Origin: CAYNRA01 sp046293395
GTDB taxonomy: Bacteria > Bacteroidota > Bacteroidia > Cytophagales > Spirosomataceae
NCBI GenBank assembly: GCA_046293395.1
Contig: JBKBOU010000002.1
Coordinates: 124,001 to 188,000, forward strand
Reading direction: 5' to 3'
Length of the DNA stretch: 64,000 nt
Part shown: positions 45,108-53,653 of the stretch, one piece after another
Layout of the letters: each line of letters starts with the position of its first letter
Position numbering within the stretch: the stretch's first letter is position 1
Position numbers and translations under genes: made by a program
Notes under the pieces: generated by a model
The model's input: only the letters and a program-made list of their open reading frames with translations
Told to the model about the DNA's origin: nothing
The model's database searches: none

Positions 45108-46820
45108 TTATAAATTATTCATTTTCAATTGTTTCACTGCATAATCCGCAGCTCTAGCCGTAAGTGCCATATAGGTTAAAGACGGATTTTGGGTAGAGGT
45201 AGAAGTCATGCAAGCCCCGTCTGTCACAAATACGTTTTTACATGCATGTAACTGATTCCATTCGTTTAGAAGAGACGTTGCGGGATCTTTACCCATTCGT
45301 ACACCGCCCATCTCGTGAATATCCAAACCTGGTGCTTGCTTACTATCATTTGTCCGGATATTCGTAAATCCAGCCATCGTAAACATTTCTGTCATTTGCT
45401 CAAGGTAATCTTTAACCATTTTTTCATCGTTGTCATCATACGAGATGGAAACCTTCAGCTGCGGGATTCCGAATGGGTCTTTCGAGGAAGAATCTAAGCT
45501 AACATAATTTGTTTCTTTGGGAATCGTCTCACCCATCATGTGCGAACCTACCTGCCAATTCCCGTACGATGGATTCAAAAGTTGTTCTTTTAAAGAAGCA
45601 CCCACCCCATCTTGGTTTGTATGCACCATCCGAGATGCACCAAAACCTGCTGCATAGCCTCTCAGAAAATCTGTCTCTTGCTTATATACATTTCTGAACC
45701 GTGGAATATACCCACTATTTGGGCGACGACCTTCTGTTTTTTGGTCTAAAAATCCTTCATATTCACCAGAAACACGCGCACGATAATTATGGAAAGCGAC
45801 AAATTTTCCTAAATATCCATTGTCATTTCCTAATCCATTGGGGAAACGAGAAGAAATGGAATTGAGCAAAATTAAATTTGTATTCAAAGCTGCTGCATTC
45901 ACAAAAATAATTTTGGCGTAATACTCGGTCATTTCTTTGGTGTGCACATCTACGACACGTACGCCCGTTGCTTTTTGCTTTTTCTCATCAAAAATAAGGG
46001 AATGTACCACTGAATCAGGACGCAAAGTCATTTTACCCGTTTTAGCAGCCCACGGAATCGTCGAAGCATTTGAGCTAAAATAGCCTCCGTACGGACAACC
46101 GCGCTCGCAGATAGTTCGGTGTTGGCATTGTGCCCGCCCTTGGTCGTAATGTATCTGCTGAGGTGTCGTAAGGTGTGCAGCCCGCCCAATAATTACATGC
46201 CGATTTTGGTAATTTTTGGCTACTTTTTCAGAGAAATATTTTTCAACGCACGATAATTCATGGGGCGCTAAAAACTCACCATCTGGTAAAATATCCAAGC
46301 CATCTTTGTTTCCAGAAATACCTGCGAACTTTTCTACATAGCTGTACCAAGGTGCCAAATCATCGTAAGAAATTGGCCATTCTACGGCAAAACCATCGCG
46401 GGCAGGGCCTTCAAAATCATATTTACTCCAACGTTGCGTTTGCCTTGCCCACATCAGAGACTTTCCGCCAACTTGGTAGCCACGAATCCAGTCGAAAGGC
46501 TTTTCTTGTACGTACGGATGTTCCTTGTCTTTTACAAAAAAATGGGTCGTTCCTTCGTAAAAAGCATAGCATTTCGAAATAATTGGATTCTCTTTCTTGA
46601 CTTCCGGCGATAATTTTCCTCTGTGCGGAAATTCCCAAGGCATTGTATTTGTCGTTGGGTAGTCCGTAATGTGTTTCACATCACGACCCCGCTCCAAGAC
46701 AAGCGTTTTTAAACCCTTTTCTGTCAACTCTTTCGCTGCCCAACCTCCGCTAATTCCAGAGCCAATTACGATGGCATCGAAGGTTCTTTTTTTGATGGAA
46801 TCTATTGATAAATAAGTCAT
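45108..46820 (-). CDS. GMC-family FAD-dependent oxidoreductase
   Basis: The 570-residue protein is a glucose-methanol-choline oxidoreductase of the membrane gluconate/sugar dehydrogenase type. The FAD-binding loop is IVIGSGISGGWAAKEL with ERGRD at the second strand. YQVGGKSLMWARQTQRW and CERGCPYGGYFSSNAST follow, and the C-terminal region has EMGGVRMG and the TDGACMTSTSTQNPSLTYMALTARA-type segment (shown here only in part: NPSLTYMALTA). The upstream gene on the same strand encodes the small subunit-3 partner, 21 bases away, so together they form a two-part dehydrogenase. The cytochrome acceptor subunit is not here. Confidence 0.9.
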   Translation of the reverse strand: MTYLSIDSIKKRTFDAIVIGSGISGGWAAKELTEKGLKTLVLERGRDVKHITDYPTTNTMPWEFPHRGKLSPEVKKENPIISKCYAFYEGTTHFFVKDKEHPYVQEKPFDWIRGYQVGGKSLMWARQTQRWSKYDFEGPARDGFAVEWPISYDDLAPWYSYVEKFAGISGNKDGLDILPDGEFLAPHELSCVEKYFSEKVAKNYQNRHVIIGRAAHLTTPQQIHYDQGRAQCQHRTICERGCPYGGYFSSNASTIPWAAKTGKMTLRPDSVVHSLIFDEKKQKATGVRVVDVHTKEMTEYYAKIIFVNAAALNTNLILLNSISSRFPNGLGNDNGYLGKFVAFHNYRARVSGEYEGFLDQKTEGRRPNSGYIPRFRNVYKQETDFLRGYAAGFGASRMVHTNQDGVGASLKEQLLNPSYGNWQVGSHMMGETIPKETNYVSLDSSSKDPFGIPQLKVSISYDDNDEKMVKDYLEQMTEMFTMAGFTNIRTNDSKQAPGLDIHEMGGVRMGKDPATSLLNEWNQLHACKNVFVTDGACMTSTSTQNPSLTYMALTARAADYAVKQLKMNNL

Positions 46821-46841
46821 TATGTGTAGAATAAAGATAGG

Positions 46842-47366
46842 TTAATTTTGATTAATCGGTACGCATCCCAAATAACGTGCTGGTGCAAATTCAAATTTGG
46901 TATGTTCAGTCATGACATATTCCGAACTCATATATCCTTGAATAATCAAGCTTTTCATGAGTCGGAAACCCGTCCGAATCTCTTTTTCTTCTTGTTGCTC
47001 GATGGCTTCCAAGACCAATTCTCGCTGGCGAACAGACAATTGCCCTACTTCTTTGCCAAACATCAAAAAACCGACTTGCGTCACACGGTCTAAAAGTGCT
47101 TTGGCTGTCGCTTGATCGGTGGTTTCGTAGCAATCTTGTAACATTGTTTCTACAAATAAAGGTACTCCTATCTCCTTAGCTCCTGGGGTATCTGTCTGTG
47201 GAATAAAAGTATCCACTACTATTTCCAATGTATTTGTTTCTGTGACAGATAAAAATTTGGAGGATTGCGGAAGGCGTTCCGGCGACCAAGATGTAGCCCA
47301 AGCAGGCAAGCTCACCAAAGCCCCTGCCGTAACAGTAAGGCGCTGTATCAGCTGACGACGATTCAT
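46842..47366 (-). CDS. Gluconate 2-dehydrogenase subunit 3-like protein
   Basis: The 174-residue protein belongs to the gluconate 2-dehydrogenase subunit 3 family, exported partners of GMC flavoproteins. Its N-terminus, MNRRQLIQRLTV with a hydrophobic stretch ending PAWA, looks like a Tat-type signal with twin arginine. The mature part shows IVDTFIPQTDTPGAKEIGVP, typical of the family. I start it at 47366 because a perfect -7 promoter box overlaps the longer start at 47405, which would place that start upstream of transcription. It leads the GMC gene. Confidence 0.88.
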   Translation of the reverse strand: MNRRQLIQRLTVTAGALVSLPAWATSWSPERLPQSSKFLSVTETNTLEIVVDTFIPQTDTPGAKEIGVPLFVETMLQDCYETTDQATAKALLDRVTQVGFLMFGKEVGQLSVRQRELVLEAIEQQEEKEIRTGFRLMKSLIIQGYMSSEYVMTEHTKFEFAPARYLGCVPINQN

Positions 47367-47402
47367 ACGGTTGAATAAATTAGGTACGGTTGTTTTAAAA
47401 TT

Positions 47403-47410
47403 CAAATATA
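47403..47410 (-). promoter_or_regulatory. Promoter -7 box for the GMC pair
   Basis: On the minus strand TATATTTG matches the consensus exactly, 37 bases before the ATG at 47366. It overlaps the alternative start at 47405 and so decides against it. Confidence 0.55.
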
Positions 47411-47526
47411 CTAAAAATAGTACTTTTTCTTTTTTTAATTGGACAAATTGACCCCATTTAGATACATAATGTCTCTTTTAACATGTACACCATAGAAATC
47501 AGAACTTTTAGCCACTGAAAATTCGG

Positions 47527-47534
47527 TACATTTG
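47527..47534 (+). promoter_or_regulatory. Promoter -7 box for the LOG-family gene
   Basis: TACATTTG matches TAnnTTTG exactly, 32 bases before the ATG. Confidence 0.55.
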
Positions 47535-47566
47535 TGAAATTTAATTCAGATTAACAGTAAAAAAGC

Positions 47567-48148
47567 ATGAGGTCAATCACAGTATATTGTGGGGCAAACA
47601 AGGGTTTTCATCCCGCGTACGAAGAAGCTGCCAAAGAATTGGGTACATACTTAGCTGAAAATGGCTATACGATGATTTTTGGAGGTGGAAGTGTCGGTTT
47701 AATGGGCGTAACGGCAACAGCTGCACTTGCAGCGGGAGGCAAAGTCATTGGCGTTATCCCTCATTTTTTAGATGCCATGGAAGTAGGTCACAAAGAATTG
47801 ACAGAAATGCACCTCGTGGACACCATGCACACCCGCAAAGCAAAAATGGAGGAATTGTCCGATGCTTTTATCACTATGCCCGGCGGATACGGAAGTATGG
47901 ACGAAATTTTCGAAATATTGACTTGGGCACAACTAGGTTTACATAAAAAACCCGTTGGCATTTTAAATATTCGTGGTTATTACGACTTGCTAATCAAGCA
48001 GTTAGACCACATGGTGGAGGAAGGATTTTTGAGAAAAGAAAACAGAGAACTCATTGTTGTTGGAGACGATATCCCTTCGCTTTTTGAAGCGATGCACCAC
48101 TACGAACCAGACGTACGTAAAAAATGGCTCGATAATTCAGGCATTTAA
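47567..48148 (+). CDS. LOG-family nucleotide phosphoribohydrolase (TIGR00730-type)
   Basis: The 193-residue protein belongs to the LOG family of Rossmann-fold hydrolases that release a base from nucleoside monophosphates, including cytokinin-activating enzymes. It begins ITVYCGANKG and has the nucleotide loop FGGGSVGLMG. HTRKAKMEELSDAFITMPGG carries the Arg and PGG motif, completed by YGSMDEIFE, with serine where many members have threonine. Substrate preference in bacteria is usually AMP-like. It is read alone from its own promoter. Confidence 0.92.
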   Translation: MRSITVYCGANKGFHPAYEEAAKELGTYLAENGYTMIFGGGSVGLMGVTATAALAAGGKVIGVIPHFLDAMEVGHKELTEMHLVDTMHTRKAKMEELSDAFITMPGGYGSMDEIFEILTWAQLGLHKKPVGILNIRGYYDLLIKQLDHMVEEGFLRKENRELIVVGDDIPSLFEAMHHYEPDVRKKWLDNSGI

Positions 48149-48220
48149 TCTATAAAACGGGTTGCCTTCCTCTTGTCATATTTCAAATAATTCCCTGCTA
48201 GGAAAGAAGAACAACTTCTA

Positions 48221-48261
48221 AAAAAGAGGGCTCTGTATTACAATACAAAGCCCCTTTTTTT
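48221..48261. terminator. Bidirectional terminator between the LOG gene and nadC
   Basis: An interrupted stem (TGTATT/AATACA plus GGGCT/AGCCC plus A5/T5) has a two-base loop and ends in T7. It overlaps the end of nadC. Confidence 0.75.
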
Positions 48262-49114
48262 ATTTCCGGACAGCCTTTAAGCTCAAATCAAGACTTTTCA
48301 CCGAGTGGGTTAAATAACCCATCGACACATAATCTACGCCACACAGTGCATATTCCCGTACATTTTCTGGTGTAATGCCACCGGAAGCCTCCACCGGGAA
48401 TCGTCCCGCAATCAATGTAAGGGCTTTCCGAATATCTGTGAAAGAAAAATTATCGAGCATAATCCGGACGACACCACCCAACTCGAGAACTTCGGCTAAC
48501 TCTGTCAGATTTCGTACTTCTATCTCAATAGCTAACTCTTTGTTTTTTTCCTTCAAGTACGCCTGAGCCGCCTCCAGCGCTTGGCGAATACCACCTGCAT
48601 AATCCACGTGGTTATCTTTGATGAGTATCATGTCGTACAGTCCAAACCGGTGATTGACACCTCCACCGATTTTCACTGCCCACTTTTCAATCAAGCGAAA
48701 ATTTGGCGTCGTTTTGCGTGTATCTAAAACTTGGCAAGACGTTCCTTGAAGTGCATCCACGATTTTACGGGTGACAGTCGCGATTCCGCTCATGCGTTGC
48801 ATACAATTTAGTACCAAACGCTCGGCAGTTAAAATGGATTGATCTTTTCCGGAAACATACAGCACAATATCGCCCACTTTCATTTCTTGCCCATCTTGCA
48901 TGAGAACCTCCACTTGGAGTGTGGAATCGACTTCCTCAAAAATATAAGTGGCAAGTTCTACACCGGCTAAAATTCCGTCCTCTTTGACCAATAAATGGGC
49001 TTTTCCGTACGCATCTGCTGGAACTGTAGCTAATGAAGTGTGGTCGCCGTCTCCGATGTCCTCCTGAAGTGCCGCTTGTATGAATGTCTTAATTGCTTCT
49101 TTCGTTACTAACAT
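48260..49114 (-). CDS. nadC: Nicotinate-nucleotide pyrophosphorylase (carboxylating)
   Basis: NadC (quinolinate phosphoribosyltransferase) converts quinolinate and PRPP to nicotinate mononucleotide in NAD synthesis. The 284-residue sequence shows LQEDIGDGDHTSLAT, ERLVLNCMQRMSGIAT, the PRPP-site segment LDTRKTTPNFR, KIGGGVNHRFGLYDMILIKDNH and VEASGGITPEN. I start it at MLVTKEAIKTF (49114), preceded by a purine-rich GAGAAGCAAAG. An upstream in-frame ATG at 49237 would add 41 residues that no family member has. nadA and nadB are not in the window. Confidence 0.95.
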   Translation of the reverse strand: MLVTKEAIKTFIQAALQEDIGDGDHTSLATVPADAYGKAHLLVKEDGILAGVELATYIFEEVDSTLQVEVLMQDGQEMKVGDIVLYVSGKDQSILTAERLVLNCMQRMSGIATVTRKIVDALQGTSCQVLDTRKTTPNFRLIEKWAVKIGGGVNHRFGLYDMILIKDNHVDYAGGIRQALEAAQAYLKEKNKELAIEIEVRNLTELAEVLELGGVVRIMLDNFSFTDIRKALTLIAGRFPVEASGGITPENVREYALCGVDYVSMGYLTHSVKSLDLSLKAVRK

Positions 49115-49276
49115 ATCTTTGCTTCTCGTGTTGATTAAAAAATGGGAATACGAAGGTAAAAATGTTTCGCTAAAGTTCGCTTCTCCCGTTTGAATTACCG
49201 AATTTTGAACCTTCCTTTTATCAATCTGTTTATACATTTACATCTAAAACGGAAAGATTGACTTAATTGCGTATCT

Positions 49277-49666
49277 ATGAAAATATCTCTTTGGGCGTTC
49301 GTCGCCACTTTTATTCTGTTCGTTGGTTGTTCTAAAAATACACCACTCGATTTGCAAGGATTTGATACTGTTACCTTTGAAAAAGACCGAGGAGGCTGCT
49401 TAAATCAAAGACAAAACCTCATTGAAGAACTAAAAAAACGTGAAAATCTCATTTTGGGTGCAAGTCAAAACCAAATTGCTGAAGCCCTTGGACGCTACGA
49501 TTATCAAATTTTGGACGAACGAAATCAAAAAATCTATGTTTATTTTTTAGAAAAAGGTCCACATTGTGAATTCATCCAAAATCCATCACAAGCGCAAACC
49601 CTTGCTTTGCATTTTAATGCGATTAGTTTGGTAAAAAAAGTAACGTATCAACGCGGTAATCCTTGA
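49277..49666 (+). CDS. Small lipoprotein, possibly BamE-like fold
   Basis: The 129-residue protein has a lipobox FVGC (Cys18). The mature part contains LILGASQNQIAEALGRYDYQ and IYVYFLEKGPHCEF, which recall the helix-sheet layout of SmpA/BamE-like lipoproteins, where a glycine-x-ser start precedes a helix and an LG turn. The likeness is weak. Two cysteines (GGCLNQR and PHCEF) may pair. It is divergent from nadC, and its 3' end overlaps the converging glycosyltransferase gene by 19 bases. Confidence 0.65.
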   Translation: MKISLWAFVATFILFVGCSKNTPLDLQGFDTVTFEKDRGGCLNQRQNLIEELKKRENLILGASQNQIAEALGRYDYQILDERNQKIYVYFLEKGPHCEFIQNPSQAQTLALHFNAISLVKKVTYQRGNP

Positions 49667-51120
49667 TGCTTGAATGTATAATAAACCACAAGCAATAAAC
49701 CCGTCGCATACATGGCATGAAAGGGAATCATTCCTACAAAACCAAGTGAAATATCTGCCAGGACAGCAAAGATATAATACAACCCAAGTCCCGCTTCCAG
49801 ATAGGTAATCAGCGGGACTTTTTTTGTGAGATAACTATTTGATTTCCAAGATGCTGATACTTCAGATACATTAAACTTCGGCGTTCGAACAAAAGGTGTT
49901 TTTCTCCCTGTATATCCCTCCAAAACAGCCAAAGCATTGTGCAATGAAAGCCCCATCATGAATGTGAGAAAGGATAAAAATAACCGAAGAAATCGCCCAA
50001 AGGATTGTTTTTGTTCGGAATAAGCAAGCCAATAAAAGAAACCTAGGATTACCCAACTTATTTGAAAAAACGCCGTCCATTTGGCATAAGTAGCCCAATC
50101 AGGATGCTGTGAAATCACCCAAGCGGCGGGCAGACTGAGTAATCCAGAAAAAAATACACCTACAAAAATGGAGGAATTGAGCAAATGAAAGAACCCGTGC
50201 AAACGGGTGGACATAGAAAGCCCTTTTGCCTGAAAAACCCGTTTCGTGTTTTTGACCAAACATTCTGCGCCTCCTTTCATCCAGCGGTACTGTTGGGACT
50301 TAATTGCCTCCATAGAAACTGGTAATTCGGCGGGTGAAGCAACATCGCGGAGATATACAAATTCCCATCCTTTTACTTGGGCGCGGTAGCTCAAATCGAG
50401 GTCTTCTGTGAGCGTATCGGCCTCCCATCCTCCTGCATCTTCGATGGTTTTTATACGCCAAACACCCGCTGTTCCATTGAAATTAATGAAGTGGTTTTGT
50501 GCATTTCTGCCTACTTGTTCGATGGTAAAATGAGCGTCTAGACCAAAGCCCTGGAGTTCGGTCAAGAGAGAGAAAGAAGCATTTAGATGCGCCCACCGTG
50601 TTTGCACAACGCCCACTTCTTTCCGGTAAAAATGGGGTATTGTTTTCTGTAAAAAAGCGGGGTCTGGTAAGAAATCGGCATCAAAAATGGCGACAAATTC
50701 GGCATCCGTTTGGGTAAGTCCGAAGGCAAGTGCCCCTGCTTTAAAGCCCCGTCTGTCTGGGCGACGAATATGTTTGACAATAGATTTGATAGCCTCCGGC
50801 AACGTATTCACGGCGTTTTGTACCAGTTCAGTTGTTTCGTCGGTAGAATCGTCTAAAACCTGAATTTCCAGCTTATCGAGCGGATATTCTAATTGGGCAA
50901 CCTGCTTGATGAGGCGTTCTATGACGTATTTTTCGTTGTAAATCGGTAATTGTACAACCACTTTTGGCAAGACAGACGGCACTTCGGGGTGACTTATTTC
51001 CTTCTTTCTAGCTGCCAAATAATGAATGACAAGAACAAGCTGAACGACACCATACGACAAAATAAGAAGTACGGGCAAAAGATACAAAACCAAAACAACA
51101 CTGTGCATACTTGCTTTCAA
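49648..51120 (-). CDS. Processive family 2 glycosyltransferase, cellulose-synthase-like
   Basis: The 490-residue inner-membrane protein is a GT2 enzyme of the processive type. It has one N-terminal membrane helix (about 8-32), then the catalytic domain with VQLPIYNEKYVIERL, LDDSTDET, the DxD in FDADFLPD, TLTEDLDLS and the processivity motif QQYRW. About five C-terminal membrane segments follow. This layout fits synthases of beta-linked polysaccharides such as glucan or mannan. No export or c-di-GMP-binding PilZ partner is adjacent. MHSVVLVLYLL at 51108 is an alternative start. Confidence 0.88.
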   Translation of the reverse strand: MKASMHSVVLVLYLLPVLLILSYGVVQLVLVIHYLAARKKEISHPEVPSVLPKVVVQLPIYNEKYVIERLIKQVAQLEYPLDKLEIQVLDDSTDETTELVQNAVNTLPEAIKSIVKHIRRPDRRGFKAGALAFGLTQTDAEFVAIFDADFLPDPAFLQKTIPHFYRKEVGVVQTRWAHLNASFSLLTELQGFGLDAHFTIEQVGRNAQNHFINFNGTAGVWRIKTIEDAGGWEADTLTEDLDLSYRAQVKGWEFVYLRDVASPAELPVSMEAIKSQQYRWMKGGAECLVKNTKRVFQAKGLSMSTRLHGFFHLLNSSIFVGVFFSGLLSLPAAWVISQHPDWATYAKWTAFFQISWVILGFFYWLAYSEQKQSFGRFLRLFLSFLTFMMGLSLHNALAVLEGYTGRKTPFVRTPKFNVSEVSASWKSNSYLTKKVPLITYLEAGLGLYYIFAVLADISLGFVGMIPFHAMYATGLLLVVYYTFKHQGLPR

Positions 51121-51137
51121 CCTAGTTTAATGAAGCA

Positions 51138-51145
51138 CAAAATTA
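51138..51145 (-). promoter_or_regulatory. Promoter -7 box for the glycosyltransferase gene
   Basis: On the minus strand TAATTTTG matches the consensus, about 18 bases before the ATG at 51120 and 30 before 51108. Confidence 0.5.
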
Positions 51146-51348
51146 GAATAATATATGTATTTCACTTCTTCTTTCCTGCACATTGCCGTAGTTCGGTGAC
51201 AGTTGATTACTTCATTTCACAATGTATGAAACGCGTTTTACCAATTCTAAGCACCAGCAAGACGAAATAATTCAGGGTGATACCAGCTTTGTTTATGTGT
51301 ATTTGACCTAATTTCTTGGGTAAATACGCATTTTATCTCTTTTTCTTA

Positions 51349-51356
51349 TATATTTG
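51349..51356 (+). promoter_or_regulatory. Promoter -7 box upstream of the MerC-like gene
   Basis: TATATTTG followed by C is a full consensus match. It gives an unusually long leader of about 109 bases before the ATG at 51472. Bases 51146-51348 hold no other feature I can see. Confidence 0.5.
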
Positions 51357-51471
51357 CAACTTTATTGCATTAGATTTGTTTACTACATCAGACAGGCATT
51401 ATTTCTTGTCGATTTGGCAAAGTAAGCAACTATTCATTCGTCATCCACAAGATACACATTCGTTTCAGCTC

Positions 51472-51837
51472 ATGTTCAAATACGAGATTTTCAAAAACCA
51501 ATCCGATTTACTCGGGATAATCAGTGCCTCCCTTTGCGTCGTACATTGTTTAGCTACGCCTTTCATTCTACTTTTATTCACACAACTACACTGGTGGCAT
51601 GATTTGTCCTTTATCTTTTTGGTTATCAGCGGTATAGCTGTTTATTTGAGCACGCGCACGAGTCATCACAAAACGTGGAAGACCGTCATTTGGGCGAGTT
51701 TTTCTTTGTTAACTGTTGCTGTTTTCATGGAAGAGTCTATCGAATGGATGCACGAAGTGAGTTATGTTGCAAGTGCTGGTTTGGTGATTGGTCATTATTT
51801 CAATCAAAGACATACCATTCATTGTCAGCACGATTGA
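51472..51837 (+). CDS. MerC-domain membrane protein
   Basis: The 121-residue protein resembles MerC, a small four-helix inner-membrane protein first known from mercury uptake. Members in Bacteroidota are common outside mer operons and may handle other metals. The start SDLLGIISASLCVVHCLATPF carries the Cys-x-x-x-Cys pair in the first helix (CVVHC), and three more hydrophobic segments follow at about 43-60, 68-85 and 90-105. The C-terminus is His/Cys-rich (HTIHCQHD). I start it at MFKYEIF (51472); in-frame codons further upstream fall between the -7 box and this ATG and do not resemble MerC. It ends at a strong terminator. Confidence 0.8.
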   Translation: MFKYEIFKNQSDLLGIISASLCVVHCLATPFILLLFTQLHWWHDLSFIFLVISGIAVYLSTRTSHHKTWKTVIWASFSLLTVAVFMEESIEWMHEVSYVASAGLVIGHYFNQRHTIHCQHD

Positions 51838-51859
51838 TACGAAATACACGTTATTTTTG

Positions 51860-51887
51860 AAAGCCGGACAAATGTCCGGCTTTTTTT
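51860..51887 (+). terminator. Terminator of the MerC-like gene
   Basis: An 11-bp perfect stem (core GCCGGACA) with a two-base loop is followed by a run of T. Confidence 0.88.
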
Positions 51888-52002
51888 ATGTTTTTTTCCT
51901 CAAAATCAAGCAATTAGAGTTTTGTAGTGATTGAAATTGGGGAAGAAATTAGAAGAAAAGCAAGGGAAAAATGTACCTTTACACGAAATTGGGAAACTAA
52001 CT

Positions 52003-52995
52003 ATGGCAAAATCATTAAATAAAAACCTACATAAAGCGAAGTCCGGTAAAAACGATGAGTTTTATACACAACTCACGGATATTGAAAAAGAACTACGCCA
52101 CTACAAAGAGCATTTTAAAGGGAAAACCGTTTTTTGCAACTGTGATGACCCAAGAGTCAGCAATTTCTTTCACTACTTTTCGCATAAATTTCAAGATTTA
52201 GGACTTAAACGCCTGATAACCACCTGTTACAAAAACCAAGAAAGGGATTTATTCAGTGACCACAAATCTGAAAGCGCCATTTGGCTCGAATACAATGGCG
52301 ACAAAAACGGGGACAGAGTACCAAACCCAGAAGAAATTGGCATACATACACTAAAAGGCGATGGCGACTTTAGAAGCAAAGAAAGTATCGAACTTCTAAA
52401 ACAAGCAGACATCGTTGTTACCAATCCCCCTTTCTCACTATTCCGTGAATACGTCGCTCAACTCATTGAATACGACAAAAAATTCCTGATTATTGGCAAC
52501 CAAAATAACCTGACTTACAAGGAAATATTCAACTTGGTTAAGGAAAATAAAATTTGGACAGGTGTTGATAATGGTGGAACAAAATGGTTTAAAGTTCCTG
52601 ATCATTACGAGATTGAAACGGAAACAAGAATCAAAACTGAAAACGGTCAAAAGTATTTCAGTATGGGAAGTATTTATTGGTTTACCAATTTAGATAACAG
52701 AAAAAGACACGAAGACATTATCCTATACAAAACCTATTACGGGAATGAAAGTGAATACCCAAAATATGATAATTACGATGCTATTAATGTGAACAAAGTG
52801 TCCGACATTCCTATGGATTACAAAGGAGGAATGGGCGTACCCATCACATTTATTGATAAATACAATCCTGACCAATTTCAAATTATTGGAATTGACAGAG
52901 TTTTAATTGAAGAGCTAACAGGAAAAGTAAGCCGTTTCAGAATTGATGAAAAAGAAATATATGCCCGAATAATCATCAAAAACCGCAGATTATAA
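52003..52995 (+). CDS. EcoRI-family adenine-specific DNA methyltransferase
   Basis: The 330-residue protein belongs to the EcoRI-type N6-adenine methyltransferase family; M.EcoRI itself is 326 residues. It opens KSLNKNLHKAKSGKNDEFYTQ, a block also seen in that family. The catalytic motif is NPPF (141-144, ADIVVTNPPFSLFREY), preceded by a SAM-binding region around FCNCDDP. The recognition sequence cannot be read from the protein. I start at the ATG at 52003; 24 in-frame upstream codons begin at a TTG and do not look like the family. No EcoRI-type endonuclease follows. Instead there is a transposase, a Fic protein and a DUF262-HNH nuclease, suggesting that it protects against the last of these. 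Confidence 0.9.
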   Translation: MAKSLNKNLHKAKSGKNDEFYTQLTDIEKELRHYKEHFKGKTVFCNCDDPRVSNFFHYFSHKFQDLGLKRLITTCYKNQERDLFSDHKSESAIWLEYNGDKNGDRVPNPEEIGIHTLKGDGDFRSKESIELLKQADIVVTNPPFSLFREYVAQLIEYDKKFLIIGNQNNLTYKEIFNLVKENKIWTGVDNGGTKWFKVPDHYEIETETRIKTENGQKYFSMGSIYWFTNLDNRKRHEDIILYKTYYGNESEYPKYDNYDAINVNKVSDIPMDYKGGMGVPITFIDKYNPDQFQIIGIDRVLIEELTGKVSRFRIDEKEIYARIIIKNRRL

Positions 52996-53022
52996 AAATC
53001 GAACCTAAAGAAATAAAAATAA
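52991..53022 (+). repeat. Junction repeat copy A (degenerate)
   Basis: This 32-base stretch, overlapping the methyltransferase stop, matches copy B at 27 of 32 positions. It would encode KIEPKEIKI, but its start codon reads ATA. It looks like a decayed 5' end of the DUF262-HNH gene. Confidence 0.75.
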
Positions 53023-53051
53023 GCCCTACCATACAAAAAAACAATAAAACC

Positions 53052-53072
53052 AGCTCCATGGGAGCGAACTGT
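53052..53072 (+). repeat. REP palindrome L1 (outer left)
   Basis: An AGCTCC..GGAGC palindrome followed by GAACTGT. Its 3' flank (GCGAACTGTTTGTAG) recurs inverted at R2. Confidence 0.8.
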
Positions 53073-53101
53073 TTGTAGAAATAAAAAAGAAAAACCAACG
53101 C

Positions 53102-53122
53102 AGCTCCGTAGGAGCGAAATGT
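53102..53122 (+). repeat. REP palindrome L2 (inner left)
   Basis: AGCTCCGTAGGAGC followed by GAAATGT, a direct repeat of L1 with three changes. The first 16 bases recur inverted at R1. Confidence 0.8.
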
Positions 53123-53143
53123 ATAAAAATAACACAACAAACG

Positions 53144-53605
53144 ATGCCAAATACCTATACTCAAATATTCATTCAAATTGTATTTACTGTAAAAGGAAGG
53201 CAAAACCTAATACAAAAAAAACACCGTGAAGAACTACAAAAATATATTACTGGAATCGTAACCCATAGAGAACAAAAACTACTTTCCATATTTGTCATGC
53301 CCGACCACATTCATTTACTAATTGCACTAAAACCCACCTTATCGCTTTCTGATTTGGTGCGAGATATAAAAGCAGGTTCTTCTAAGTTTATGAATGATAA
53401 TAAATGGGTAATAGGAAAGTTTAATTGGCAGGAAGGATACGGAGCATTTTCATATTCAAAAAGCCAAATTGATAGAGTGGTAAAATACATATTAAATCAA
53501 GAAGAACATCATAAAACAAAAACATTTAAAGAAGAATACATTGATTTTTTAAATAAATTTGAAATTGAATATGATGAAAAATATTTATTTCAATGGATAG
53601 AATAG
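53144..53605 (+). CDS. REP-associated tyrosine transposase (Y1, IS200-like)
   Basis: The 153-residue protein is a single-strand HUH endonuclease of the Y1 transposase fold. The metal-binding HxH pair is His55 and His57 in VMPDHIHLLI. The likely catalytic tyrosine is Tyr104 in AFSYSKSQIDRVV, and FNWQEGYGAFSYS is typical of REP-associated transposases. It has no partner such as TnpB. RAYTs are thought to move or multiply REP sequences and are often domesticated, single-copy genes. The REP pairs around it and its very AT-rich codon use set it off from its neighbours. It separates the methyltransferase from the Fic-nuclease pair. Confidence 0.9.
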   Translation: MPNTYTQIFIQIVFTVKGRQNLIQKKHREELQKYITGIVTHREQKLLSIFVMPDHIHLLIALKPTLSLSDLVRDIKAGSSKFMNDNKWVIGKFNWQEGYGAFSYSKSQIDRVVKYILNQEEHHKTKTFKEEYIDFLNKFEIEYDEKYLFQWIE

Positions 53606-53607
53606 GT

Positions 53608-53628
53608 CGCTCCTACGGAGCTAAACGT
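53608..53628 (-). repeat. REP palindrome R1 (inner right)
   Basis: Reverse complement of L2 over 16 bases (TCGCTCC..GGAGCT). Confidence 0.78.
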
Positions 53629-53653
53629 AACAATTTATGGGTGCTACAAACAG

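Noticed and set aside
49115..49237. Longer nadC start
   Set aside because: Adds 41 residues foreign to the family and uses space holding a promoter-like stretch.
51146..51348. Small gene between the glycosyltransferase and MerC-like genes
   Set aside because: The open frame there has no start context, no signal and biased codons; nothing supports it.
51931..52002. N-terminal extension of the EcoRI-type methyltransferase
   Set aside because: It starts at TTG, the 24 residues do not resemble the family, and a good ATG follows.
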